A DNA stretch of 64,000 bases from Rhodanobacteraceae bacterium (lineage in GTDB: Bacteria > Pseudomonadota > Gammaproteobacteria > Xanthomonadales > Ahniellaceae): assembly GCA_016708465.1 (NCBI GenBank), contig JADJFT010000003.1, positions 186,001 to 250,000 of the forward strand, in the 5' to 3' direction. Of the stretch, positions 8,638 through 16,761 are shown piece by piece (within the stretch, counting starts at the first letter, position 1; every line of letters begins with the position of its first letter). The position numbers were made by a program, and so were the translations under genes. The notes under the pieces are model-generated. The model was not told the origin of the DNA, ran no database searches, and worked only from the letters and a program-made list of their open reading frames with translations.

Positions 8638-8840
8638 GCCAAAGCCAGCGCCACGTCGTCCGGCAACGGCCGCGCCGGATCCAGCCAGCCCATCTGCTCG
8701 GCGCGCTCGCGCAACCGGCCCAACTTCTTGCGGCCCATCAGCCGCGACCGCGCAATGTCGCGATCGGAATCGCGTGGCGCAGCCGCACCAGAACCTGTCG
8801 ATACTGGAACATCTCGAATCTCCGTCTGCTCACCGCGCAC
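8634..8840 (-). CDS. small partner protein of the ParB-like gene, possibly 5'-truncated
   Basis: 68 residues, GTG start at 8840 with a GGAG site upstream. Charged, with a basic helix (RSRLMGRKKLGRLRERAEQM) and no recognised domain. It is 4-base coupled to the downstream ParB-like gene. About 40 bases upstream the sequence changes into integrase remnant DNA, so a longer original gene may have been cut here. Confidence 0.5.
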   Translation of the reverse strand: MRGEQTEIRDVPVSTGSGAAAPRDSDRDIARSRLMGRKKLGRLRERAEQMGWLDPARPLPDDVALALA

Positions 8841-8882
8841 CTCCAGACAAATCCGGAAGCGTACGGCCGTGGAGTTCGAGCC

Positions 8883-9221
8883 ATGCTCAGTTCACCCTGG
8901 CGCCGTTACGCCGATCATCAGGTGGCGCCATTGGGGCGGTCACTGACACAGGTCGCGTGTCCATGGCGGAACGGGCGCATCGAGCGATTCTTCGGCACGT
9001 TCAAAGAGGCGATCGAACGCATCGTGGTCGTGGACAACGAACTCGCGCATCGCTTGATCGAGTTCCGTGCGTTCTACAACCATGCGCGGACGCATCAGCA
9101 CTTCGGCGGTCGAACACCCGCCGAGGCGTGGAATTGCGTCGCGAAGGCGCATATCGAAAGCGAATTCATCGAACTGTGGGGCGGCGCGCTCGCAGGCTGG
9201 CATTTCCCGATGCGGGAGTAG
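8883..9221 (+). pseudogene. IS3-like integrase core, C-terminal fragment
   Basis: 112 codons open, of which about 90 match the C-terminal part of an rve/integrase-core transposase: ACPWRNGRIERFFGTFKEAI (with the catalytic glutamate), a bridging helix, RAFYNHARTHQHFGGRTPAE and a WGGALAGWHFPMRE end. The N-terminal HTH and first catalytic Asp regions are missing. It is the longest integrase piece in the window. The other array borders keep only FG(L/F)PVKIRVDNAAS fused in frame to HARTHQHLGG. This piece shows what was deleted from those copies. Confidence 0.75.
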
Positions 9222-9392
9222 CGACGCCGACGCGGTCGAAACGCAAACCAGCACAAGCAACAAGACGGCGAACAGCGACCGTCCACGGGTAACTCGCGCA
9301 ATCGATACAAATCCGGCGCACAGAAACGACTGAAGCCGCCTTCGAGGGGCGGCTTCAGTGCAAGTCTTCGCGATGGATCGCGTGATCTTCAT
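8940..9392 (-). pseudogene. RHS unit 2: orphan leader without RHS body
   Basis: An open frame of 150 codons. A type 1 leader (MKITRSIAKTCTEAAPRRRL, then hydrophobic FAVLLLVLVCVSTASA) continues antisense through the integrase fragment and never reaches an RHS core or toxin. It shows the leader belonging to the DNA next to the integrase 3' end rather than to each toxin. Unlikely to be a functional protein as it stands. Confidence 0.45.
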
Positions 9393-9476
9393 CGGCTCAG
9401 TGCGTCATCCGTTTTGAAAATGGGTGATCTGGGCATTGGGGATGGGCTTTGGGCGATTGGACGTGACAGCGCTTGG
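9081..9476. repeat. array border repeat, type 1 leader (unit 2 copy)
   Basis: Near-identical to 5990-6378 in the same orientation: integrase 3' remnant, leader, hairpin 9332-9356 and the upstream stretch up to GACGTGACAGC. Together the two copies bracket the AbiE pair, the ParB-like pair and the longer integrase fragment (about 3.1 kb repeat-to-repeat). Confidence 0.75.
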
Positions 9477-9533
9477 ATGTGACACTGGTGTGCAACTTCG
9501 TTCACTGAGATTCTGGGCACATTAGGTCGGTTT

Positions 9534-9773
9534 CTAGAGCCCTTGCGATGTCTTCTTCCGAACAACCTCAATCTTCGATAGGTCGGCAACAATTAGTCGC
9601 CAGTAGTCCTTATCAATAAAGACATTACCGCACTCACAGCCAACATTCTTGGTTGGAACAGAGGGGATAACACCATTGCAGTCCGCGCAACGATAGTAAA
9701 GATCGTTATCTTTAGGTATCTCAGAAGATCGCTTAAAACCCGAAGCCACTAACTCAAAGACGCCGCTACTCAT
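9534..9773 (-). CDS. small Cys-rich protein, candidate immunity to the TNT-like toxin
   Basis: 79 residues with two cysteine pairs (YRCADCNGV and VGCECGNVF), likely a zinc-binding knuckle. It overlaps the end of the TNT-tipped RHS gene by 4 bases, the position and coupling expected of an immunity gene. No signal peptide is present, so it should be cytosolic, which fits a toxin acting on cytosolic NAD. The immunity role is inferred from position only. Confidence 0.6.
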   Translation of the reverse strand: MSSGVFELVASGFKRSSEIPKDNDLYYRCADCNGVIPSVPTKNVGCECGNVFIDKDYWRLIVADLSKIEVVRKKTSQGL

Positions 9774-11521
9774 GGCGTAAACTCCTCCAAGAAACCGTCA
9801 TCGATCAGTTGCTGGACGGTCTTTCCCTGCAAGTACTGCGTCGCGCCGCCATTGGCATTGAACTCTGGGACCGCTGCGGCAGGGCCAACTCGCGCATCAA
9901 ATCGCTTGATAACTCGCAACTGTCGGTACGCCATTCCTTCGGCACCCTGAGCCATGCCTCGCTCGGCAACCGATGCGCCTGGCTCACCGATGAAGCGCCC
10001 GTCCAAGTTTCCAAATCGATCCAGAATTTTCCCAGGCATGACAGGTTGCATCGTGCTACTTGCGAAGCCGGAATTGTCCGGCCACGGCAAATTTCTCGCG
10101 GCCACAAATCGGCCGGTTTGTGCATGTCGATACCGTCCAGATCGTGCGTCGTATGTGAACCTAGGTTTAGCGCTGTCTGCAACAACACTCGTCGCCGACG
10201 TGCTCTCCACCGCCACGCGCGTCTGCGCCGTCACAGAAGTGTCCGGCATCACATCGTCAATCACGCGGACCGACGCCGTCACTTCGCTTGTCGCGCCGAA
10301 CAAACCGGCGCGCGCTCCCAGCGCAGGCACGGCGAGTTGCGTGGCGCCGGAGTAGATATCGCTCGTGGCACCGCCATCGCCGCCGGCCGCCGCAACTGCA
10401 GTTTTCGCGAGGGCAGTGGCTGCAGCAAGGTTGGTCTGCCAAGCAGTCTTGATCGGATTGCGTGCGTAGTGCTCCGCGTATCTGAAGACTGGATCAAGCG
10501 TCTCCGAAAGTTCGCTCCGACCCTGGGTGGCTACCTCGCCGTAGTAGCTCTCGTCCAGCAGACTGGCGACGCCGTCACTCGCCAGATTGGCGCCACGAAC
10601 GCCACCACCAACCAGCGACACAGCGCCACGCGCCATGCCGATCTGCCCGGCAAGAATCGGATTCTGCTCTGCCATCAGCCGGAAGTAGGCATCGGCATCG
10701 TCGAACTGATTGCGCAACGTGGTGAGGAAGCCGACGCGCCCATCCGGATCCACATACATGAACGGATTGCCGTTCGCGTACAGGTATTTGTGGAACGTGA
10801 CGGGCTTGGTGGCGGTGCCCCACGCCGGATCCATCCCATTGAACCCCCCAATCAACGGGTCATAGAACCGCGCACCCGCGTAGTACAGGCCAGTGGCGGC
10901 GTCCTTCTGGTAGCCGGTAAACCCAATCGACTGTTTGTCGTTGTTGAGCAGCGCCGCTTGTCCCGTGGCCAGCGGTGCTTCGTGCAGCAGGGTGCTGTTG
11001 TCGAAGATGTATTCGGTGACGATGGCTGGCTGCGGGACGCCGTTGATTCTCGGGGTTTCGATGCGCGCGATTCTTCGATCGTCGGCGTCGTATTGGTATT
11101 CGACGATGGCTTCGTTCGGTGCGTTCGGTTGCGCCTGGATCAGACGGTCGCGGCCATTCGGCGGTTCGGACTTCCCGTGAAGATTCGCGTCGACAACGCC
11201 GCGAGCCATGCGCGGACGCATCAACATCTCGGTGGACGCACACCGGCCGAGGCGTGGAATTGCGTCGCGAAGGCGCATATCGAAAGCGAATTCATCGAAC
11301 TGTGGGGCGGCGCGCTCGCAGGCTGGCATTTCCCGATGCGGGAGTAGCGACGCCGACGCGGTCGAAACGCAAACCAGCACAAGCAACAAGACGGCGAACA
11401 GCGACCGTCCACGGGTAACTCGCGCAATCGATACAAATCCGGCGCACAGAAACGACCGAAGCCAGCTTTGCGGGCTGGCTCGGTCAGTTGCAGAGACGTT
11501 GGCGATCGATCTTTGGCTCAT
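9770..11521 (-). CDS. RHS unit 3: intact mini-RHS protein with TNT-like NAD glycohydrolase tip
   Basis: 583 residues, uninterrupted. Order: leader (MSQRSIANVSATDRASPQSW, hydrophobic FAVLLLVLVCVSTASA), antisense integrase stretch, RHS core part (RLIQAQPNAPNEAIVEYQYD; core end GLYYAGARFYDPLIGGFNG), a pre-toxin hydrophobic region, then a C-terminal ~100-residue tip. The tip has LDRFGNLDGRFIGEPGASV, SVAERGMAQGAEGMAYRQL and NGGATQYLQGKTVQQLIDDG then FLEEF, the layout of the TNT (tuberculosis necrotizing toxin) NADase domain. Compared with units 5 and 6 it lacks ~80 core residues by an in-frame deletion (HEA joined to PLATGQAALLNND). The immunity candidate follows directly. Confidence 0.8.
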   Translation of the reverse strand: MSQRSIANVSATDRASPQSWLRSFLCAGFVSIARVTRGRSLFAVLLLVLVCVSTASASLLPHREMPACERAAPQFDEFAFDMRLRDAIPRLGRCASTEMLMRPRMARGVVDANLHGKSEPPNGRDRLIQAQPNAPNEAIVEYQYDADDRRIARIETPRINGVPQPAIVTEYIFDNSTLLHEAPLATGQAALLNNDKQSIGFTGYQKDAATGLYYAGARFYDPLIGGFNGMDPAWGTATKPVTFHKYLYANGNPFMYVDPDGRVGFLTTLRNQFDDADAYFRLMAEQNPILAGQIGMARGAVSLVGGGVRGANLASDGVASLLDESYYGEVATQGRSELSETLDPVFRYAEHYARNPIKTAWQTNLAAATALAKTAVAAAGGDGGATSDIYSGATQLAVPALGARAGLFGATSEVTASVRVIDDVMPDTSVTAQTRVAVESTSATSVVADSAKPRFTYDARSGRYRHAQTGRFVAARNLPWPDNSGFASSTMQPVMPGKILDRFGNLDGRFIGEPGASVAERGMAQGAEGMAYRQLRVIKRFDARVGPAAAVPEFNANGGATQYLQGKTVQQLIDDGFLEEFTP

Positions 11522-11593
11522 CGTCGGCGGTTCAGTTCAAAATTTTCGCTCGGTTGCGGGGTGGTGGTGGCTTGGAAGGGTTGGCATAGGGCA
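10827..11593. repeat. array border repeat, type 2 upstream (unit 3 copy)
   Basis: From the RHS GMDP codons through the core, integrase remnant (plus strand, 11150-11347, ending FPMRE and a TAG stop), leader, hairpin AGCCAGC/GCTGGCT at 11460-11480, and the upstream stretch ending GGGTTGGCATAGGGCA. It carries the integrase variant AWNCVAKAHIESEF. Confidence 0.8.
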
Positions 11594-11610
11594 GCGGTAA
11601 GCGAGATCAA

Positions 11611-11991
11611 TCAAACGACAGCTGGGGGCTCCGACCACATTGCCTCCAACTCGCGCCAGACTTCCTTCGACTTGAAGTACTGCACGCGCACGTCACCAGG
11701 TGAACGGCCGTACATCGAGATGATGGCGCTGGCCGGAGTGAGGCCAGAAAGTGCCCAACACGTTCCTCGCGCCGATATTTGCGGAAGAATCTTGCCGATT
11801 AAGCTCAACCCGAGCGCCTTCACCGTAGCAGGGTCAAAGAAATCTCTATGCAATGCGACAACGCATTCCTCGTCTTCGTAACGTCCGATGCGTTGCAGCA
11901 ACAGACCGTCGCTACTCGCGATCACCGCGCAATCGAAATTGTGGCGCTCCATCAAATCCGACAAATCGTGCTGATCCAACTTCATCATCAC
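11611..11991 (-). CDS. candidate immunity protein of RHS unit 4
   Basis: 126 residues, 4-base overlap with the end of the unit 4 RHS gene. The N-terminal part (FDCAVIASSDGLLLQRIGRY) faintly resembles a roadblock-like alpha/beta fold; this is weak. No signal peptide or membrane segment, so cytosolic. The role is inferred from position. Confidence 0.55.
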   Translation of the reverse strand: MMMKLDQHDLSDLMERHNFDCAVIASSDGLLLQRIGRYEDEECVVALHRDFFDPATVKALGLSLIGKILPQISARGTCWALSGLTPASAIISMYGRSPGDVRVQYFKSKEVWRELEAMWSEPPAVV

Positions 11992-14047
11992 CCTTCCGGA
12001 CCCGGGTCAACCCACACGCCCGGCTCAATCTCGATCAGCCGTTCGCCCTTTTGCGTCCAATTGTCGCGAATCTCCCGACCGCGCAGCAACTCGCCGCCTT
12101 CCGTGCGGCGGAAGATCGACGGATTCGGATGACGGCTCGGCGTCCCGCTCGTGTGCTCATTCCCCAGCGGATGGCCCGGGCCACGCAGTTCGTCGATAAC
12201 ACCGCCGGCGGTGGTCGGTAGCTGATGACGATGATGCGGCGCATACTGCGTGCCACCAGCATTCCCCGCAAGAAATCCTTCGCGATTGGCTTGCGTGAAC
12301 GGACCACGTTCGAACAGTGGAGCCTCAGCCAAGCCAGGGTCTCTCGCACTCAACTGATGCCCCTCCGGCACGACCACGCGCTGACCTCGATAGTTTGTCG
12401 GCAACTCGGCATCTGCGATCACCGCATTGCCGCGCGAATCGACATAAACGGTTTTTCCCGGCAGCGCGTTCGAGGCGGGAGCTTCTTCAACCACAACCGT
12501 CCTAGCCGCCACCGAAGTATCCGGCGCAACAGTTGGGCGCGGCAGCAAACTACCGAAGCCCGCAACTCCGCCCGCAATTTCCGACACGCCAAGAGACGCA
12601 CGCGCGAAATTTCCTTCTGCAATGCCTTCGCTGAAGTTCTCGACACCTTGCGCGACGGAATTCAGTGCAAGCCCGGCAGCAGCGACTTTGCTCGCACCGC
12701 GGACAAATTGACTTCCGCTTCCAAGCCCGCCCAACAACACGCGCCCACCGACGAGCGTCATGCCTGAATCGAAGATCACCTCGACGCCATTCACATCGCC
12801 TGTTGTCGCGTACTGGCGCCCTGTGCTGTAAAGCGCACCACCGCCGTCGACCAACGAGGCCTTAGTCACGCCTAGCGCGACCGCAGACTCCACAGCCGCT
12901 GCGCTACCGACAGTGACCACTGCCGCGGTCGTGGTGATGCCAGCGGCCGTTCGCCGCATCTGATGAAGTCGCATTGCGTCCGTCTGCGACATATCGCGAC
13001 GCAGCGAGTCCATAGCCAAGCCGTATCGACCGTCTGGATCGATGAAGACAAGCGGATTCGCGTTCGCATACAGATATTTGTTCAGAGTGATCGGCGACTT
13101 GGTGTCTCCGAACGCCGGATCCATCCCATTGAACCCACCGATCATCGGGTCATAAAACCGCGCGCCGGCGTAGTACAGGCCGGTCGCTGGAGTCTTTCTG
13201 GTAGCCGGTAAATCCAATCGACTGGTTGTCGTTGTTGAGCAGCGCCGCCTGCCCCGAGATCAGCGGGTTGTAGTTCCGGGACTTGCCACGGAACGGTTGT
13301 TGTTCCCGCTGCGGTCTGTTGGGTTGGATTGCCCCAGGCATCGAACGTTGTGGCGTTGACTGTGGCGCCGGTGGCATCGGTCATCGCGACCGGGGTGTCG
13401 AGCGCGTCGAGTTGGTAGTGGCGGACGGTGTTGGTCTGGTGCGCGATGTGGCGGTCGAGCTTGGCGCTTCTTCGATAGGTGTCGGTGATGCCAGCGAGAT
13501 TGGCTTCGTGCAGCAGGGTGCTGTTGTCGAACACGTACAGCGTGGTGATTGGCGCTTGCGGGACGCCGTTTATGCGTGGGGTTTCGATGCGCGCGATTCT
13601 TCGATCGTCGGCGTCGTATTGGTATTCGACGATGGCTTCGTTCGGTGCGTTCGGTTGCGCCTGGATCAGGCGGTCGCGGCCATTCGGCGGTTCGGACTTC
13701 CCGTGAAGATCCGCGTCGACAACGCCGCGAGCCATGCGCGGACGCATCAACATCTCGGTGGACGCACACCGGCCGAAGCATGGCTCGGTGTCGCCAAGGC
13801 ATGCGGCGATGGCGAATTCATCGAGTTGTGGGGCGGCGCGCTCGCAGGCTGGTATTTCCCGATGCGGGAGTAGCGACGCCGACGCGGTCGAGACGAAAAC
13901 CAGCACAAGCAACAAGACGGCGAACATCGACCGTCCACGGGAAACTCGCGCAATCGATACAAATCCGGCGCACAGAAACGACCGAAGCCAGCTTTGCGGG
14001 CTGGCGCGGTCAGTTGCAGACACATTGGCGATCGATCTTCGGCTCAT
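11988..14047 (-). CDS. RHS unit 4: mini-RHS with His-rich nuclease-like tip (two frameshifts)
   Basis: Leader from ATG 14047 (MSRRSIANVSATDRASPQSW), antisense integrase stretch, RHS core and a tip spanning the last ~150 residues. The tip contains TQYAPHHRHQLPTTAGGVID then ELRGPGHPLGNEHTSGTPSR and HPNPSIFRR. The clustered His/Asn/Arg layout suggests an HNH or endonuclease VII-like metal nuclease, but I cannot assign a family. Two one-base insertions break the frame compared with units 5 and 6: near 13277 (GTAGTTCCGGG versus GTAGTTCGGG) and near 13190 (CTGGAGTC versus CTGAGTC). The open downstream part is 11988-13217 and the open leader part is 13142-14047. Confidence 0.65.
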
Positions 14048-14118
14048 CGTTAGCGGTTCAGTTCAAAATTTCGCTCGGTTGCGGGGTGGGAGTGGCTTGG
14101 AAGGGTTGGCATAGGGCA
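13117..14118. repeat. array border repeat, type 2 upstream (unit 4 copy)
   Basis: Same composition as the unit 3 border but with the longer RHS core, including LDRHIAHQTNTVRHYQLDAL and DTPVAMTDATGATVNATTFD. It carries the second integrase variant (AWLGVAKACGDGEFIE). It ends in GGGTTGGCATAGGGCA. Confidence 0.8.
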
Positions 14119-14141
14119 TCGATGTGCGCTGGAAGGGACAG

Positions 14142-14463
14142 TCACTCGAACGCGCCATTCGCCCACAACACAGCGCAGGCAGAGTTGATCAACATTGCCA
14201 CGACCCAGCTCAGCCGCCACAAAAATGTCGGCCAATCGATCGAGCCGCTTCTGTAGCGCCGAACGGTCATCCACGCAGAAGGAATGACAAACAGTGGCGA
14301 CACGAACACGACGAAGATAACCGGGTAGGCGAACAGCATCCCCCAACCAAAATTGCGCCGCGCTATGAACCCATTGGGACATTGCATCTGTCCAGAACAG
14401 CGCCCCAACCACAGCCGACAGCCAGTGCCAAAGCCTTAGGTAGTTGGGCAATGAATAGGACAT
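14142..14463 (-). CDS. membrane protein, candidate immunity to the phospholipase-like toxin (frameshifted near 14345)
   Basis: Starts at ATG 14463 (MSYSLPNYLRLWHWLSAVVG), six bases after the unit 5 RHS stop. A one-base gain in a GGGGG run near 14345 shifts the frame; the second half reads GMLFAYPVIFVVFVSPLFVI and WRLSWVVAMLINSACAVLWA. Joined, it has three to four hydrophobic helices in ~107 residues. A polytopic inner-membrane immunity protein suits a lipid- or membrane-attacking toxin. The family is not recognised. Confidence 0.6.
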
Positions 14464-14469
14464 TTTGCC

Positions 14470-16680
14470 TCAATCGCCACTGGCAGGTTCTTGCATGTGA
14501 TCGCCGCTGGTGCTCTCAATCACCACAACGGGCTCTCCGCGTTCACTCGCACGCAGGCTGGAAACTAGCGCCCTCACTCTTGCTATTGCCGCCAAAACAT
14601 CTCGCTCACTGGTCAACGGACCAGATTTCGCGACAAAGTCGTCGACCGCTTGCTGCAACGTGCGCCCAGTTAAGAAGAGCGGAACGATTTTCGCAAGCTC
14701 ACCAACCTCACCGGGAAGCGTCTCCGGCGCATAGTCCAGATTTGCTCCCATTCGCCGAAGCTTGCCCTTCAGCGCTTCTTCCGACAGTGACTCTAGCTCC
14801 GCGTCACTCCGCCGACGCTGCGCGCCCATCGCTCTGAGCACCGCGGGCGGCGGAGATTGCATCCACCCTTCTGGCTTCCATTCGGGGATCGGCGGCCCAG
14901 CGATTCGCGCAATTCCCGCCACGTCCTGCAACGCCGACCGGACACTGGCCTTCAAACGCGCAATTTCCTCCGGAGATGCACCGTTCAACTCGGCGAACAC
15001 GCCAACTTGCGTCTGCGCATACTCTAGATAGTCGTTAGGCCTGTTCTGAATCACATCAGGATCGTTTCCGAGAATTGATGGCCGTGCGTGACCCCAGCCA
15101 GTGTCGAAGCATTTTCCTCGATTTGGACAGTGTGCATATGAGTCGCCTAGCGGATGTCCCAGAAGACCAATTGCCAAGGGGTCGCGCCCAACGGATTTCA
15201 TCGCGACTAGTGTCCGTGCAGTTTCATCCGCTCCAATGCCTCCGTCGAGAACATGCCAAGTTTTCTGATTGCTGTCTCGAGCCTCAATCTTTGAAGTCTC
15301 ATAGAGTGGCTCTGTTGTACTGAATCCTTCGTCCGTGCGCGTATGGCGAAGCAGCCAATTGTTCACGGACTGCGGCAGACTGTCCGCCTGAACTCCGATG
15401 GCATCCATATCATCCACTTCATCCGGAAGTTGCGAGAGGAATGCCACAAGCTGGGCATCTTTCTGCGAGAAGCCACCTCGCAAGGCTAGGTAGTACTCGG
15501 TGTAGTAATGCCCCGGTGTGGAGTACAAACCCGTGGGATCCACATAGACGTTCGGGTTGGCATTGGCATACAAATACTTGTTCAACGTGATCGGTCGCGC
15601 GTTGTCGCCCGCCCACGGATCCATCCCACTGAACCCACCGATCAACGGGTCATAGAACCTGGCCCCCGCGTAGTACAGGCCGGCCGCTGCATCCTTCTGG
15701 TAGCCGGTAAACCCAATCGACTGGTTGTCGTTGTTGAGCAGCGCCGCCTGTCCCGAGATCAGCGGGTTGTAGTTCGGGACTTGCCACGGAACGGTTGTTG
15801 TTCCTGCTGCGGTCTGTTGGGTTGGATTGCCCCAGGCATCAAACGTCGTGGCGTTGACTGTGGCGCCGGTGGCATCGGTCATTGCGACCGGGGTGTCGAG
15901 GGCGTCGAGTTGGTAGTGGCGGACGGTGTTGGTCTGGTGCGCGATGTGGCGGTCGAGCTTGGCGCTTCTTCGATAGGTGTCGGTGATGCCAGCGAGATTG
16001 GCTTCGTGCAGCAGGGTGCTGTTGTCGAAGACGTAGAGCGTGGTGATTGGCGCTTGCGGGACGCCGTTGATTCTCGGGGTTTCGATGCGCGCGATTCTTC
16101 GATCGTCGGCGTCGTATTGGTATTCGACGATGGCTTCGTTCGGTGCGTTCGGTTGCGCCTGGATCAGGCGGTCGCGGGCGTCGAAGGTGTAGTCGACTTG
16201 CGAGGTGACGATGTTGTTCTGGCGGACGATGCGTTGTTCGCGATTGCCGTTGGCGTCGTAGGCGTAGTCGACTTGCAGGTCGTTGGTCGGATCGTCGATG
16301 TGTTCGAGTTGATCGCGGCCATTCGGCAGTTCGGATTTCCCGTGAAAATTCGCGTCGACAACGCCGCGAGCCATGCGCGGACGCATCAACACCTCGGTGG
16401 ACGCACACCGGCCGAAGCATGGCTCGGTGTCGCCAAGGCATGCGGCGATGGCGAATTCATCGAACTGTGGGGCGGCGCGCTCGCAGGCTGGTATTTCCCG
16501 ATGCGCGAATAGCGTCCACGGCAACGCGAGCAGGCTCAGCAACACGGCCGCGACGAAGGATGGTCGGTTCAAGTCCGCTCGCCTTGATGTCGATTTTCGG
16601 TCGCTCAGAAACGACTGAAGCCAGCTTTGTGGGCTGGCTCGGTCAGTTGCAGACACGTTGGCGATCGATCTTCGGATCAT
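14470..16680 (-). CDS. RHS unit 5: intact mini-RHS with zinc phospholipase C-like tip
   Basis: 736 residues with no lesion, the best example of a complete unit. It has a different leader from all other units (after SFLSDRKSTSRRADLNRPSF comes VAAVLLSLLALPWTLFA), then the shared antisense integrase stretch and the longest RHS core (VDYAYDANGNREQRIVRQNN; VDYTFDARDRLIQAQ; core end GLYYAGARFYDPLIGGFSG). The tip starts GHYYTEYYLALRGGFSQKDA and continues with LLGHPLGDSYAHCPN and GWGHARPSILGNDPDVI. This His/Asp-rich layout resembles DUF6765/zinc-dependent phospholipase C-like proteins. A long helical tail follows. The membrane immunity gene sits directly downstream. Confidence 0.75.
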   Translation of the reverse strand: MIRRSIANVSATDRASPQSWLQSFLSDRKSTSRRADLNRPSFVAAVLLSLLALPWTLFAHREIPACERAAPQFDEFAIAACLGDTEPCFGRCASTEVLMRPRMARGVVDANFHGKSELPNGRDQLEHIDDPTNDLQVDYAYDANGNREQRIVRQNNIVTSQVDYTFDARDRLIQAQPNAPNEAIVEYQYDADDRRIARIETPRINGVPQAPITTLYVFDNSTLLHEANLAGITDTYRRSAKLDRHIAHQTNTVRHYQLDALDTPVAMTDATGATVNATTFDAWGNPTQQTAAGTTTVPWQVPNYNPLISGQAALLNNDNQSIGFTGYQKDAAAGLYYAGARFYDPLIGGFSGMDPWAGDNARPITLNKYLYANANPNVYVDPTGLYSTPGHYYTEYYLALRGGFSQKDAQLVAFLSQLPDEVDDMDAIGVQADSLPQSVNNWLLRHTRTDEGFSTTEPLYETSKIEARDSNQKTWHVLDGGIGADETARTLVAMKSVGRDPLAIGLLGHPLGDSYAHCPNRGKCFDTGWGHARPSILGNDPDVIQNRPNDYLEYAQTQVGVFAELNGASPEEIARLKASVRSALQDVAGIARIAGPPIPEWKPEGWMQSPPPAVLRAMGAQRRRSDAELESLSEEALKGKLRRMGANLDYAPETLPGEVGELAKIVPLFLTGRTLQQAVDDFVAKSGPLTSERDVLAAIARVRALVSSLRASERGEPVVVIESTSGDHMQEPASGD

Positions 16681-16741
16681 CAGTTCAAAATTTTGGCTCG
16701 GTTGCGGGGTGGGGGTGGCTTGGAAGGGTTGGCATAGGGCA
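15617..16741. repeat. array border repeat with alternative leader (unit 5 copy)
   Basis: Matches the other borders in the RHS core, integrase remnant and far-upstream stretch, but is replaced between the integrase stop (near 16510) and the hairpin (about 16620). There it carries unrelated DNA that still encodes a hydrophobic leader on the minus strand. This copy also has the long RHS part. Confidence 0.8.
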
Positions 16742-16761
16742 GTGACAACGTGAGAGCAACT

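Noticed and set aside
15508..16512. Plus-strand ORFs across the RHS cores as genes
   Set aside because: They are Val/Gly-rich complements of the YD-repeat region; only their last ~65 codons are meaningful, as integrase remnant.
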